Below, piece by piece: positions 5,556-13,471 of a stretch of DNA of 15,168 nt. The translations under genes and the position numbers were made by a program. The notes under the pieces are model-generated. The model saw only the letters and a list, made by a program, of their open reading frames with translations, had not been told where the DNA came from and did no database searches. The stretch lies in the NCBI GenBank assembly GCA_964596105.1, contig CAZQRT010000030.1:1-15168 (forward strand), written 5' to 3'. Positions within the stretch are counted from its first letter, which is position 1, and the number at the start of each line of letters is the position of its first letter. Source of the stretch: CAJUOR01 sp964596105. Its GTDB lineage: Bacteria > Bacillota_I > Bacilli_A > Erysipelotrichales > Coprobacillaceae.

Positions 5556-7778
5556 CAAGTTTTTCTTAAAGGACGCGATCAATTTCGCTAAACCGTTCAC
5601 GTCTGTCGTCCTGATATCCGACCATTCCAAAGGATAAAGGGCGCGGTAGCGGGGGCTCGTAAAGCGGTCGTCCAGAAGCAAAATGATGCCTTTGTCGTCA
5701 CTGGTGCGGATGAGTCTGCCCGCCGCCTGCAGGACTTTGTTGAAGGCGGGATAGACATAGGCGACATCATAATCGAAATGGTCTTTGATCAGTTCCAGGT
5801 TTTCATTTTGATTCGGCAGGCCCAGCGAGACGATGACCACGCCGATCAGCTGTTCGCCTTTCAGATCCAGGCCTTCGGAAAACATGCCGCCTAAAACCGC
5901 GAAGAAGAAAACGGTTTGATGATCGTCTTTTTCGATCTGACTTAAGAAATCTTCTTTCTTTTCTTCGCTCATCTGGTTTTCCTGCCTGATGACAGGAATA
6001 TTGTTATTAAGATATTCATAAGCCATGTCGAGATAGGCGTAGCTGGGAAAATAAACCAGATAATGGCCGGGATAATGATCTTTTAAAAGCTCAAAGTAGC
6101 GGCGCATCAAGGGCAGGCTGTTTTCGCGGCTGGAGTAGCGGGCGTTGAAGTCTCTGGCGATGCAAAGCAGGCGGTTGTTTGGATCAAAGGGGGAAGGGAA
6201 ATAGTATTTGTGATCTTTTTCCTGTCCTCCTAAAAGCTGATAAAAATAGCGGATCGGCAACAGCGTCGCCGAGAACAGAATCACACAGGAGGCGTTTTGA
6301 TAGAAGGAGATCAGACAGCGCGAGGGATCAAGGCAGACGAGCTGAACGCCGTCATGGTAGGTGGTGATGAAATCCTCATTGTAGTAAGCCGCGATGCGGA
6401 TGATGTCGCAGGCTTCAAAAAAAGCGTTCGTGAGGGCTTCTTTCATCGCTCCTTCCGGCATTTTTAAAAAGGCTTTCTGGCATAACAGGGTAAACAGCGT
6501 GCAGGTTTCCACGAGGGCGGTGTCGAGCTCTTTCTGGGTTGTCTTTTCACATTCTTTTATTAGTGCTTTGAGGGTCTCGTACAGGGCTCCTTTTTTGGGA
6601 TGTATGGCTTTTTCTGCTTCTTTTAAGGTTTCTAAATTTAAGCTGGCGGAAAACATCGCGCGGCCGCGGTCGACGAGATTATGGGCCTCATCGACCAGAA
6701 TCGCCGGGCGGTTGAGGTTTTTCAGGCTGACCTTGGGATCGAAGACATAATTCATATCCCCGATGATGACATCGCAAAACAGGGCGAGGTCAAGGGAAAT
6801 TTCAAACGGGCAGACCTGATACTGACTGGCGGTCTCTAATATATTGCCGCGGTCATAGTCATCATAGTTTTTAATTAAATTTTCCAAAGCCATATTGACA
6901 TGATCATAATGACGCGCGGCATACTCACATGTGTCGCACGCCAGATCAAAAGGGCAGATTCTTTCCTTGGCGGTCAGGCGGATGGTTCTTAGCTTCAGGC
7001 CGTTTTTTTTCAGAAGGGCGATGTTTTCCTGGGGGATGATCTGGGTGACATTTTTCGCGGTGGCGTAAAAGATCGTCTGGTGATAGTTCAGGGCCAGTCC
7101 TTTTAAGGCCGGATAAAGCACGGAGAGGGTTTTCCCGATGCCGGTCGCGGCCTGGAGAAACAGAACCTCGTGGTCTCTCATCGCTTTCAGGCACGTTAAG
7201 GCCATCTCTTTTTGATGCTCCCGGAGCGTCTCGTAAGGAAAGCGCATGGCGGTGATGCTTTCGTCTCTTGTCTCGCGGTGGCTGATGACCATGTTCAGCC
7301 ATTTTTTAAGTTCCGTGACGGTGTTTTCAAACCATTCTTTTAGCTGGGAAAATGAGTATGTTTCCACCAGGTCGAGGCTTTGGCGGTCATCGAGATGAAC
7401 GTAGGTGATCTTGATTTTCATGCCGTCGAGCTTTTCATCACAGGCGTAGATATAGGCGTAAATTTTCGCCTGGGCGAGATGATGGGGGACGGGAGAAATA
7501 TAGCTGTCTAAATCCCTCATGGTGGTTTTGATCTCATGGACGATAAAGCCGTCCTCATCCTGGTCAATGCCGTCGGCTCTTCCCGCCAGGGTGAATAAAT
7601 CATCGACCGTGATTTTTAGAAAGACCTCTTTTTGATAATGGGGGCCCTGGCGGGCCTGGATGTACTGATGCATGCGCGTCCCGTCGAGGCCGGAAACACC
7701 TCCGGCTTCAACATTTAAAGGCCCGCTGCGATACAAGAATTCCGCCGCTTCCCTGATCCCGATTTGATATTTCGCCAT
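5547..7778 (-). CDS. RecB-like nuclease fused to XPD/DinG (Rad3-type) DNA helicase
   Basis: This is a superfamily 2 DNA helicase of the XPD/DinG branch with an N-terminal PD-(D/E)XK domain. From Met 7778 (743 residues) the nuclease region shows GTRMH (H37), GRADG (D69), HEIKTT (E82, K84) and a QAKIY (QxxxY) motif at 103-107, the full RecB/Cas4-type set. The helicase shows Walker A AATGIGKT (210-217), DEAH (363-366), FSATLLP, a GMFSEGLDLKG motif V, and QAAGRLIRT as motif VI near the C-terminus. Four cysteines at 275, 281, 284 and 323 fit the XPD-type 4Fe-4S cluster. Such enzymes unwind 5' to 3' and act in repair or R-loop and replication-block processing; the exact role here is unknown. An ATG at 7793 would add five residues but lacks a ribosome site, whereas GGTGA sits five bases before 7778. 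It follows pepS by under 50 nt and may share its transcript. Confidence 0.88.
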   Translation of the reverse strand: MAKYQIGIREAAEFLYRSGPLNVEAGGVSGLDGTRMHQYIQARQGPHYQKEVFLKITVDDLFTLAGRADGIDQDEDGFIVHEIKTTMRDLDSYISPVPHHLAQAKIYAYIYACDEKLDGMKIKITYVHLDDRQSLDLVETYSFSQLKEWFENTVTELKKWLNMVISHRETRDESITAMRFPYETLREHQKEMALTCLKAMRDHEVLFLQAATGIGKTLSVLYPALKGLALNYHQTIFYATAKNVTQIIPQENIALLKKNGLKLRTIRLTAKERICPFDLACDTCEYAARHYDHVNMALENLIKNYDDYDRGNILETASQYQVCPFEISLDLALFCDVIIGDMNYVFDPKVSLKNLNRPAILVDEAHNLVDRGRAMFSASLNLETLKEAEKAIHPKKGALYETLKALIKECEKTTQKELDTALVETCTLFTLLCQKAFLKMPEGAMKEALTNAFFEACDIIRIAAYYNEDFITTYHDGVQLVCLDPSRCLISFYQNASCVILFSATLLPIRYFYQLLGGQEKDHKYYFPSPFDPNNRLLCIARDFNARYSSRENSLPLMRRYFELLKDHYPGHYLVYFPSYAYLDMAYEYLNNNIPVIRQENQMSEEKKEDFLSQIEKDDHQTVFFFAVLGGMFSEGLDLKGEQLIGVVIVSLGLPNQNENLELIKDHFDYDVAYVYPAFNKVLQAAGRLIRTSDDKGIILLLDDRFTSPRYRALYPLEWSDIRTTDVNGLAKLIASFKKNLLK

Positions 7779-7804
7779 GCTTCTCACCGCCATGATGATA
7801 ACAT

Positions 7805-7824
7805 AAAAAAGCCATTATGCTTTT
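7805..7824 (-). terminator. weak hairpin with T-run between pepS and the helicase gene
   Basis: On the minus strand, AAAAGC (7824-7819) pairs with GCTTTT (7812-7807) around a six-base loop, and the T-run continues to 7805. The stem has only two G-C pairs, so at most partial termination is expected. It overlaps the pepS stop codon (7825-7823). Confidence 0.3.
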
Positions 7825-9058
7825 AAATAACAAAATCACCGTGCTCCATGATGACCATCGTGGTGCCGTCGGCCAGTTTTCCGACTACCTTCATGTCCGG
7901 GGTGCCGATCATGAAGTCATTGTGGTTGCCGGCGACATTGACACCGATTTTGTCAAGCTCCTCATCGCTCATGCGGGTGCCGCCCTTGACATTGGTCGGG
8001 AAGCTGGCGCCTAAGGCGAGATGGCTGGCGGCATTTTCATCGATCAGGCCGTTGTAGAAGACGCGGTTCATCTGCGTGATCGGGGACTGTTTGGAGACCA
8101 GCGCGACTTCGCCTAAATAATGGCTGGCTTCGGACTGGGAGATCGTGTCTTCGAGGTTTTTCAGATTGCTTTTCGCCGTCGCTTTGACACAGCGGCCGTT
8201 TTCAAAGGTTAAAGCGAAATCCTCGACGAGCTTGCCGCCCATGTTCAAAGGCCGGCTGGCGACGGCGGTGCCGTTGACGCGGTATTTATCGGGATCCGTG
8301 AAAATCTCCTCGGTCGGAATGTTGGCGACATAAGGCGGGGTTGAGGCATCGCCCATATCGGCGGCACTTGTCCAGATGTGATTTTTCACGAGGCCGATTT
8401 CTATATCCGTGCCCAGCTCGGTGGTGATATGCAGGCTGTCAAACTGTTTCTCATTGAGCCACTGGCTGTGCCGGGAGAGATTTTCACAGTGCTGTTTCCA
8501 GTTCTCGACGGGATCGCTGTCTTTGTCGACGCGCACCATCGCCATGATGTTTTCGTCCAGTTTCGCGTAGGCTTCCTCCTCGCTTAATTCCGGATAAACT
8601 TTCTTCGCCCATACCGGGTTGGCTAATGTTGTTCCCGTCCACTGCAGCACGCCTTTGTGGATGTAGGCGCGGATGACGTTACGCAGATCATTGCCGGCCA
8701 GACCAAGCGCCCTGGCTTTTTCCGGCTCGACATCGTTCATTAAATCCGGGTACGTCGTGCCGATACCCATCTGCGCGGCGCCCTGGCGCAAATAGTAGTC
8801 CACGGCCTCTTTTTTCCATTCCGGCACCTCGCGCAGGATGTCCGTGTCAACATATTTGGCGCGCAGGTGATTCAGTTCCGGGTCGTTCCATTCAATGACG
8901 ACATCTTTCGCGCCCATCGCGAAAGCCTCCTTGGCGATGGTGAGCGCGATCTCGCGATATTCGGTGGAAGCCTGCAGGTAAAGGATCTGTCCGGGCTGCA
9001 GATTCACGCCGACTTTTAATAGCATTTGGGCATATTTTGGATACAGTGATTTTTCCAT
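7823..9058 (-). CDS. pepS: M29-family metallo-aminopeptidase (AmpS/PepS type)
   Basis: This 411-residue protein has the usual length of M29 aminopeptidases, dimeric cytoplasmic enzymes that remove N-terminal residues from peptides using a two-metal site. In the Thermus AmpT structure the ligands are E250, E316, H345, H376 and D378. The matching residues here are E250 in NIPTEEIF, E317 in LGEVALV, H346 in ASHLALG, and H379 and D381 in GNHNDFMIG. All five ligands are present and the enzyme should be active. No signal peptide is seen. AAGGAGG (9071-9065) lies six bases before ATG 9058. It is transcribed divergently from glgB from a promoter that mirrors the glgB promoter, and may read on into the helicase gene. 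The symbol pepS (ampS in Bacillus) is a family-level assignment; actual peptide preference is unknown. Confidence 0.93.
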   Translation of the reverse strand: MEKSLYPKYAQMLLKVGVNLQPGQILYLQASTEYREIALTIAKEAFAMGAKDVVIEWNDPELNHLRAKYVDTDILREVPEWKKEAVDYYLRQGAAQMGIGTTYPDLMNDVEPEKARALGLAGNDLRNVIRAYIHKGVLQWTGTTLANPVWAKKVYPELSEEEAYAKLDENIMAMVRVDKDSDPVENWKQHCENLSRHSQWLNEKQFDSLHITTELGTDIEIGLVKNHIWTSAADMGDASTPPYVANIPTEEIFTDPDKYRVNGTAVASRPLNMGGKLVEDFALTFENGRCVKATAKSNLKNLEDTISQSEASHYLGEVALVSKQSPITQMNRVFYNGLIDENAASHLALGASFPTNVKGGTRMSDEELDKIGVNVAGNHNDFMIGTPDMKVVGKLADGTTMVIMEHGDFVI

Positions 9059-9078
9059 AGTGTTCCTCCTTTTTGGCC

Positions 9079-9107
9079 ATTATAGCAAATATTTCTTTTT
9101 TATAAAA
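9079..9107 (-). promoter_or_regulatory. pepS promoter, extended -10
   Basis: On the minus strand TGC precedes a perfect TATAAT (9084-9079). The -35 position at 17-base spacing is TTTTAT (9107-9102), a poor match, so the extended -10 probably carries recognition. Predicted leader is about 14 nt. Confidence 0.7.
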
Positions 9108-9126
9108 GACGGGTTTATGATATAAT
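9098..9126 (+). promoter_or_regulatory. glgB promoter, extended -10
   Basis: TGA precedes a perfect TATAAT (9121-9126). The -35 position at 17-base spacing is TTTTAT (9098-9103), the same hexamer used by the opposing promoter. Predicted start near 9133 gives a leader of about 12 nt. Confidence 0.7.
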
Positions 9127-9144
9127 GATCTCGAGGTGATCACG

Positions 9145-11055
9145 ATGCTTGATTACGGCATACTAAAGAAGTTTCATCAAGGTATGGCCCTGGATGCCTA
9201 CCGGGTTTTCGGGGCGCATTTCAGCAAAGAAAATGACCTGAGCGGCGTGCGTTTTACAGTCTGGGCGCCGGAGGCTCTGGCGGTCAGCGTGATCGGAGAA
9301 TTCAACGACTGGGATGCCGCGGCCAGTCCCCTGGACCGCGATTTAGGGGACGGCAGTGTCTGGACGGGCTTCATCGCGGGCGTGAAGGAATTTGACATGT
9401 ACAAATATGCCATTCTCACCAAGGATCACCGCCTCGTCGAAAGAGCGGACCCGTACGCGTTTTTCTCGGAAAAAAGGCCGGGTACCGCCAGCAAGGTTTA
9501 CGATCTCGAGAAGTTCCCGTGGAATGATCAGAGCTGGATGGAGAAGCGGGACCGCAACTTTGATTCGGCCCTGAATATTTATGAGGCTCATATCGGCAGC
9601 TGGAAACTGAAGACCGAAGCCACCGATGAGGAAGACGGCGAGTTTTTCTCTTATGAAGAGATGGTGGATGAGATCATCCCTTATATCAAAGAGATGGGAT
9701 ATACCCATCTCGAACTGATGCCTTTGACCGAGCATCCGTTTGACGGCTCCTGGGGATATCAGGTGACCGGGTATTATTCCGCGACCAGCCGCTACGGCAA
9801 TCCCCGCCAGCTCATGCATTTCATCAGCAAGTGCCATGAGAACGGGATCGGCGTGATCATGGATTTTGTCCCCGCGCATTTTGTCAAAGACGGGCACGGC
9901 CTCTATGAGTTTGACGGCAGCTGTCTGTATGAGTATCCGGATGACAACCGCCGCTTCAGCGAATGGGACACGGTTTATTTTGATCTCGGCCGCGAGGAAG
10001 TGCGCAGCTTTTTGATGAGCAGCGTGGACTTCTGGCTGCGGTATTTCCACTTTGACGGCATCCGTTTTGACGCCGTCAGCAACCTGATTTTCTGGAAGGG
10101 CAACAAGAGTCTCGGCATGAATGACGGGGCCGTGGATTTTATGAAGCGCATGAACTTCCATATCCATGAGCGCTTTCCGCAGGTGATGATGATCGCCGAG
10201 GATTCTTCCGACTTTCCGAATGTCACGAAGCCGACCGTGGCCGGCGGGCTTGGTTTTGACTATAAATGGGATCTGGGCTGGATGAATGACACCTTGAAGT
10301 ATGTCGGCTTTGATCCCGTCTACCGTCAGTACCATCATCAGCTGATGACGTTCTCGATGGCTTATTTCTATTCCGAACGTTTCATCCTGCCGTTCTCGCA
10401 TGACGAGGTCGTCCATAGCAAGGGCACGATCATCGACAAGATCTACGGGGATTTCGATCAGAAATTCGCGCAGCTCAAGACGCTTTACATGTACATGATG
10501 ACCCATCCCGGCAAGAAGCTGAACTTTATGGGTAACGAGCTGGGCGAGTTTAAGGAGTGGGATGAGAAGAAGGCCTTAGGCTGGAATATTCTTTCCTTCC
10601 CGGCCCATGACGCGTTCCATCATTATATTCAGAAGCTCAATGAACTGTACGCCAAATATCCGGCGCTGTATGAGGAAGACTACCAGTATCCCGGCTTTAA
10701 GTGGATGATCGTGGATGATCACGAGCAGTCTTTGTTCAGCTACGTGCGTAACGATCAGAAGGGTCATATCCTGCTGACGGTTTTGAACTTCACCCCGAAT
10801 GTTCATCACGGCCTGCGCGTGCCGGTGCCGGTGCGCGGCAAGTACCGCGAGATTTTGAACAGCGATCAGGATATTTACGGGGGATCCAATCTCTTGAATC
10901 CCAATCTTCTGTTCAGCGAGGATGTGCCGCAGCTGGCGGAAAAGCAGTCCATCGTCATCGAGCTGGGGGCGTTCGCGGCGACGCTGATCGTCCTTGAGGA
11001 GCGGCTGCCGGCAGCCAAACCGAAAAAGTTAAAAAGCAAGTTGAAGAGCGGTTAA
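9145..11055 (+). CDS. glgB: 1,4-alpha-glucan branching enzyme (GH13)
   Basis: GlgB cuts an alpha-1,4 glucan chain and rejoins it through an alpha-1,6 bond, creating glycogen branches in the cytoplasm. The 636-residue product has an N-terminal CBM48-like domain (FTVWAPEA and IGEFNDWD, roughly 30-120), then the GH13 barrel, beginning around YEAHIGSW, and a C-terminal beta domain. Catalytic residues are D309 in GIRFDAVSN (nucleophile), E352 in MIAEDSS (acid/base) and D420 in PFSHDEVVH. DFVPAHF with the KDGHGLYEFDG segment is typical of bacterial GlgB. I chose ATG 9145 because AGGTGA (9134-9139) lies five bases before it; a GTG at 9136 lies inside that ribosome site. The C-terminus ends in a Lys-rich tail of about 20 residues. 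The gene has its own promoter and terminator, so it is a separate transcription unit from glgP. Confidence 0.96.
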   Translation: MLDYGILKKFHQGMALDAYRVFGAHFSKENDLSGVRFTVWAPEALAVSVIGEFNDWDAAASPLDRDLGDGSVWTGFIAGVKEFDMYKYAILTKDHRLVERADPYAFFSEKRPGTASKVYDLEKFPWNDQSWMEKRDRNFDSALNIYEAHIGSWKLKTEATDEEDGEFFSYEEMVDEIIPYIKEMGYTHLELMPLTEHPFDGSWGYQVTGYYSATSRYGNPRQLMHFISKCHENGIGVIMDFVPAHFVKDGHGLYEFDGSCLYEYPDDNRRFSEWDTVYFDLGREEVRSFLMSSVDFWLRYFHFDGIRFDAVSNLIFWKGNKSLGMNDGAVDFMKRMNFHIHERFPQVMMIAEDSSDFPNVTKPTVAGGLGFDYKWDLGWMNDTLKYVGFDPVYRQYHHQLMTFSMAYFYSERFILPFSHDEVVHSKGTIIDKIYGDFDQKFAQLKTLYMYMMTHPGKKLNFMGNELGEFKEWDEKKALGWNILSFPAHDAFHHYIQKLNELYAKYPALYEEDYQYPGFKWMIVDDHEQSLFSYVRNDQKGHILLTVLNFTPNVHHGLRVPVPVRGKYREILNSDQDIYGGSNLLNPNLLFSEDVPQLAEKQSIVIELGAFAATLIVLEERLPAAKPKKLKSKLKSG

Positions 11056-11077
11056 TTCACGATAACCGCTTTTTTTT
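11047..11077 (+). terminator. intrinsic terminator of glgB
   Basis: AGCGGTTA (11047-11054) pairs perfectly with TAACCGCT (11063-11070) around an eight-base loop, followed by seven more T to 11077. The glgB stop codon (11053-11055) lies in the stem. Confidence 0.9.
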
Positions 11078-11080
11078 AAT

Positions 11081-11104
11081 GCCCTTTCAAAAGCCCTTTC
11101 AAAC
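11081..11104 (+). repeat. tandem 12-mer (GCCCTTTCAAAA/C) upstream of the glgP promoter
   Basis: GCCCTTTCAAAA (11081-11092) is followed directly by GCCCTTTCAAAC (11093-11104), identical in 11 of 12 bases. It lies between the glgB terminator and the glgP -35 (11128), about 60-80 bases upstream of the predicted start. A head-to-tail pair is a possible activator site, but no known operator is recognised. Confidence 0.6.
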
Positions 11105-11127
11105 TCCGCTTTTTTCATGAAATCTTA

Positions 11128-11156
11128 TTGAATTATAAACGGCAACTTGCTATAAT
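11128..11156 (+). promoter_or_regulatory. sigma-A promoter for glgP, extended -10
   Basis: TTGAAT (11128-11133) and TATAAT (11151-11156) are 17 bases apart, and TGC precedes the -10. This is one of the best promoters in the window. Predicted leader is about 22 nt, containing the GAGGAGG ribosome site. Confidence 0.82.
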
Positions 11157-11184
11157 GCCTTTGCGTGAGAAAGAGGAGGATATT

Positions 11185-13423
11185 ATGTTTGGCAGTAAAG
11201 AAGAGTTTCAGCTGGAATTTTCCAAACGCATCGTTGAACTGTATGGCCGTTCCATTGAGGAGGCTCATATCACGGAGAAGTTCATGGTCCTCGAAGCGAT
11301 GGTACGGGATTATGCCTCGATCAACTGGGCGGCGACCAAAGCACGGGTCAGCCGCAATCACCAGAAGCAGATGCATTACTTTTCAATGGAATTTTTATTG
11401 GGACGCCTGCTAGTGAATAACATGATGAATTTGGGAATTTACGACATCGTCAAGGAAGGCTTGGCGGATTTCGGCATCAACATCCACGAACTGGAGGAAC
11501 TGGAAACGGATGCCGCTTTGGGCAACGGCGGACTGGGACGCCTGGCTGCCTGTTTTATGGACTCTTTAGCGAGCATGGGACTGCCCGCGCAGGGCAATAC
11601 GATTCGCTATGAGTACGGGTTATTTAAACAGAAGATTGTCAACGGTTATCAGGTGGAGGTGCCTGATCAGTGGATGAAGATCGGCAACGGCTGGGAGGTC
11701 AGAAAGCCGAAGCACACGACCGATGTCAAGTTTTACGGGCATGTCAATGTCACTTATGACGAGCATGGCAAGATGCGCTTTGAGCATGTGGACGCGGAAT
11801 GCGTCAGCGCGGTTCCTTACGATATGCCGATCGTCGGGGATCACAGCGAGGTGACCAACACCTTAAGGCTGTGGTGGCCGGAGGCCAGTGAGAATATCCC
11901 TGTCAACAAGGATTTCCGGCAGTACATTCAGGAGGTCCGCGATATCTCGCAGACGCTTTATCCTGATGACTCGACCCAGGCCGGACGCATTTTGCGTTTA
12001 AAGCAGCAGTATTTCTTTGTGTCGGCGGGGCTGGCGGCGATCGTCCGCGATCATCTGCGCACGTACGGCACNNNNNNNNNNNNNNNNNNNNNNNNNNNNN
12101 NNNNNNNNNNNNNNNNNNNNNNNNNNNNNNNNNNNNNNNNNNNNNNNNNNNNNNNNNNNNNNNNNNNNNNNTGCCCGCACCAAGACGAATGATGAGGGCA
12201 AGGTTTACCGGATGTCGATCATCAAGGACGGCCAGGTTCATATGGCTCATCTCGCGATCGTCGGATCGTTCAGTGTCAACGGCGTGGCCAAGCTCCACAC
12301 CCAGATCCTCAAAGAGCAGGAAATGAAAGATTTCTATGAGCTCTATCCGGAAAAATTCAACAATAAGACCAACGGCATCACGCACCGCCGCTGGCTGGCT
12401 TACGGCAATCCGCAGCTGGCTGATCTGATCAGCGCCACGATCGGTAATACCTGGATCAAGCAGCCGGAAAAGCTCGAGGATCTCATGGCTTATGTCGATG
12501 ACGAAAATGTCCAGAAGCGTTTTTTAGAGGTCAAGAAGGAAAGAAAGAAGATCCTCGCGGATTATATTTATACGCATAATCACATTGCCGTGGACCCGGA
12601 CAGCATTTTTGATGTCCAGGTGAAAAGGCTTCACGCTTATAAACGGCAGCTTTTGAATGTCCTGCATATCATCTATCTGTATCGCGAGATGAAGGAGAAC
12701 CCGGGTTTCCGGATTTATCCGCGCACCTTTATCTTTGCCGCCAAGGCGGCGCCGGCGTATCATTTCGCGAAAAAGGTCATCAAGCTCATCAACAGCGTGG
12801 CGGATGTCGTCAACAACGATCCTGACACGAACGCTTATTTGAAGGTCGTTTTCCTGGAGAACTACGGGGTGACCCTGGCCGAGAAAATCATGCCGGCGGC
12901 GGATGTCTCGGAGCAGATTTCCACGGCGGGCAAGGAGGCTTCCGGCACGGGCTGCATGAAGTTCATGATCAACGGCGCGATCACGCTGGGCACCATGGAC
13001 GGCGCCAATGTCGAGATTCATGAGCGCGTCGGTGATGAGAACTGTGTGATCTTCGGTTTGCGGGATCAGGATATCGCCGCTTTCAATCAGAGCGGATCTT
13101 ATAAAGCCTGGGATTATTATCACGGCGACTACAAACTCAAGCGGGTGGTGGATTCTTTAATGGACGGCAGCTGGTCAGCGAACCGCGATGAATTCCGCGC
13201 GATCTTTGAGGAACTGATGAACCGCAATGATGAATATTATTTACTGGCGGATTTCAAGCCATATATTGAAGCCCAGAAGCGGATTGAGGAGCTCTATCGC
13301 GATCCTGGCCGCTGGGCGAGGATCTGTTTAATCAATATCGCCAAGGCCGGTTACTTCTCCAGTGACCGCACCATCGCCCAGTATGTCGAGGATATCTGGC
13401 ATATCGAACCTGTCAAGGAATAA
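11185..13423 (+). CDS. glgP: glycogen/alpha-glucan phosphorylase, interrupted by an assembly gap
   Basis: GlgP is the PLP enzyme that releases glucose-1-phosphate from the ends of alpha-1,4 glucans. Before the gap 295 codons are readable (YFSMEFLLGRLL, ALGNGGLGRLAACFMDS, IRYEYGLF, QVEVPDQWM, RLKQQYFFVSAGLAAIVRDHL). After it 416 codons run from RTKTNDEG through GSFSVNGVAKLH, TNGITHRRWL, VQVKRLHAYKRQLLN and KEASGTGCMKF, with the PLP lysine codon at 12959-12961, to the stop. Together with about 100 residues expected in the gap this gives the normal size of about 810. The two halves are out of frame across exactly 100 N, but the N count is a placeholder, so this is not evidence of a broken gene. 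In the PLP motif the residue before Met is Cys, where Asn is common. ATG 11185 is chosen for GAGGAGG just upstream. Confidence 0.94.
12072..12171. other. assembly gap (100 N) inside glgP
   Basis: Exactly 100 undetermined bases, a common placeholder for a gap of unknown length. By comparison with remembered E. coli GlgP, the segment between HLRTYGT and ARTKTNDEG should hold about 100-110 residues, so the true gap is probably about 300-330 bases and a multiple of three. Confidence 0.95.
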
Positions 13424-13427
13424 ATAC

Positions 13428-13453
13428 GGGCCGCGTTTCTGCGGCTCTTTTTT
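13428..13453 (+). terminator. intrinsic terminator between glgP and pulA
   Basis: GGGCCGC (13428-13434) pairs with GCGGCTC (13441-13447), seven pairs with one G-U, around a six-base loop. Six T follow (13448-13453). It begins four bases after the glgP stop and ends only five bases before the pulA ribosome site. Confidence 0.85.
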
Positions 13454-13471
13454 GGCAGAAGGAGGATTTTT

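Noticed and set aside
9343..10506. 387-codon open frame on the minus strand inside glgB
   Set aside because: It lies wholly within a well-supported branching enzyme gene, has no recognisable domain, and is the kind of antisense frame that biased codon use produces. No ribosome site or promoter supports it.
11056..11184. Catabolite-repression (cre) site upstream of glgP
   Set aside because: No TGWAANCGNTNWCA-like match is visible in the interval; only the tandem 12-mer and the promoter stand out.
11903..12385. Minus-strand open frame spanning the N gap
   Set aside because: It exists only because N codons are not read as stops; it is antisense to glgP and has no homology that I can see.
12017..13423. 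glgP as a frameshifted pseudogene or two genes
   Set aside because: The frame change coincides exactly with 100 placeholder N; both halves carry intact, family-typical motifs with no internal stop.
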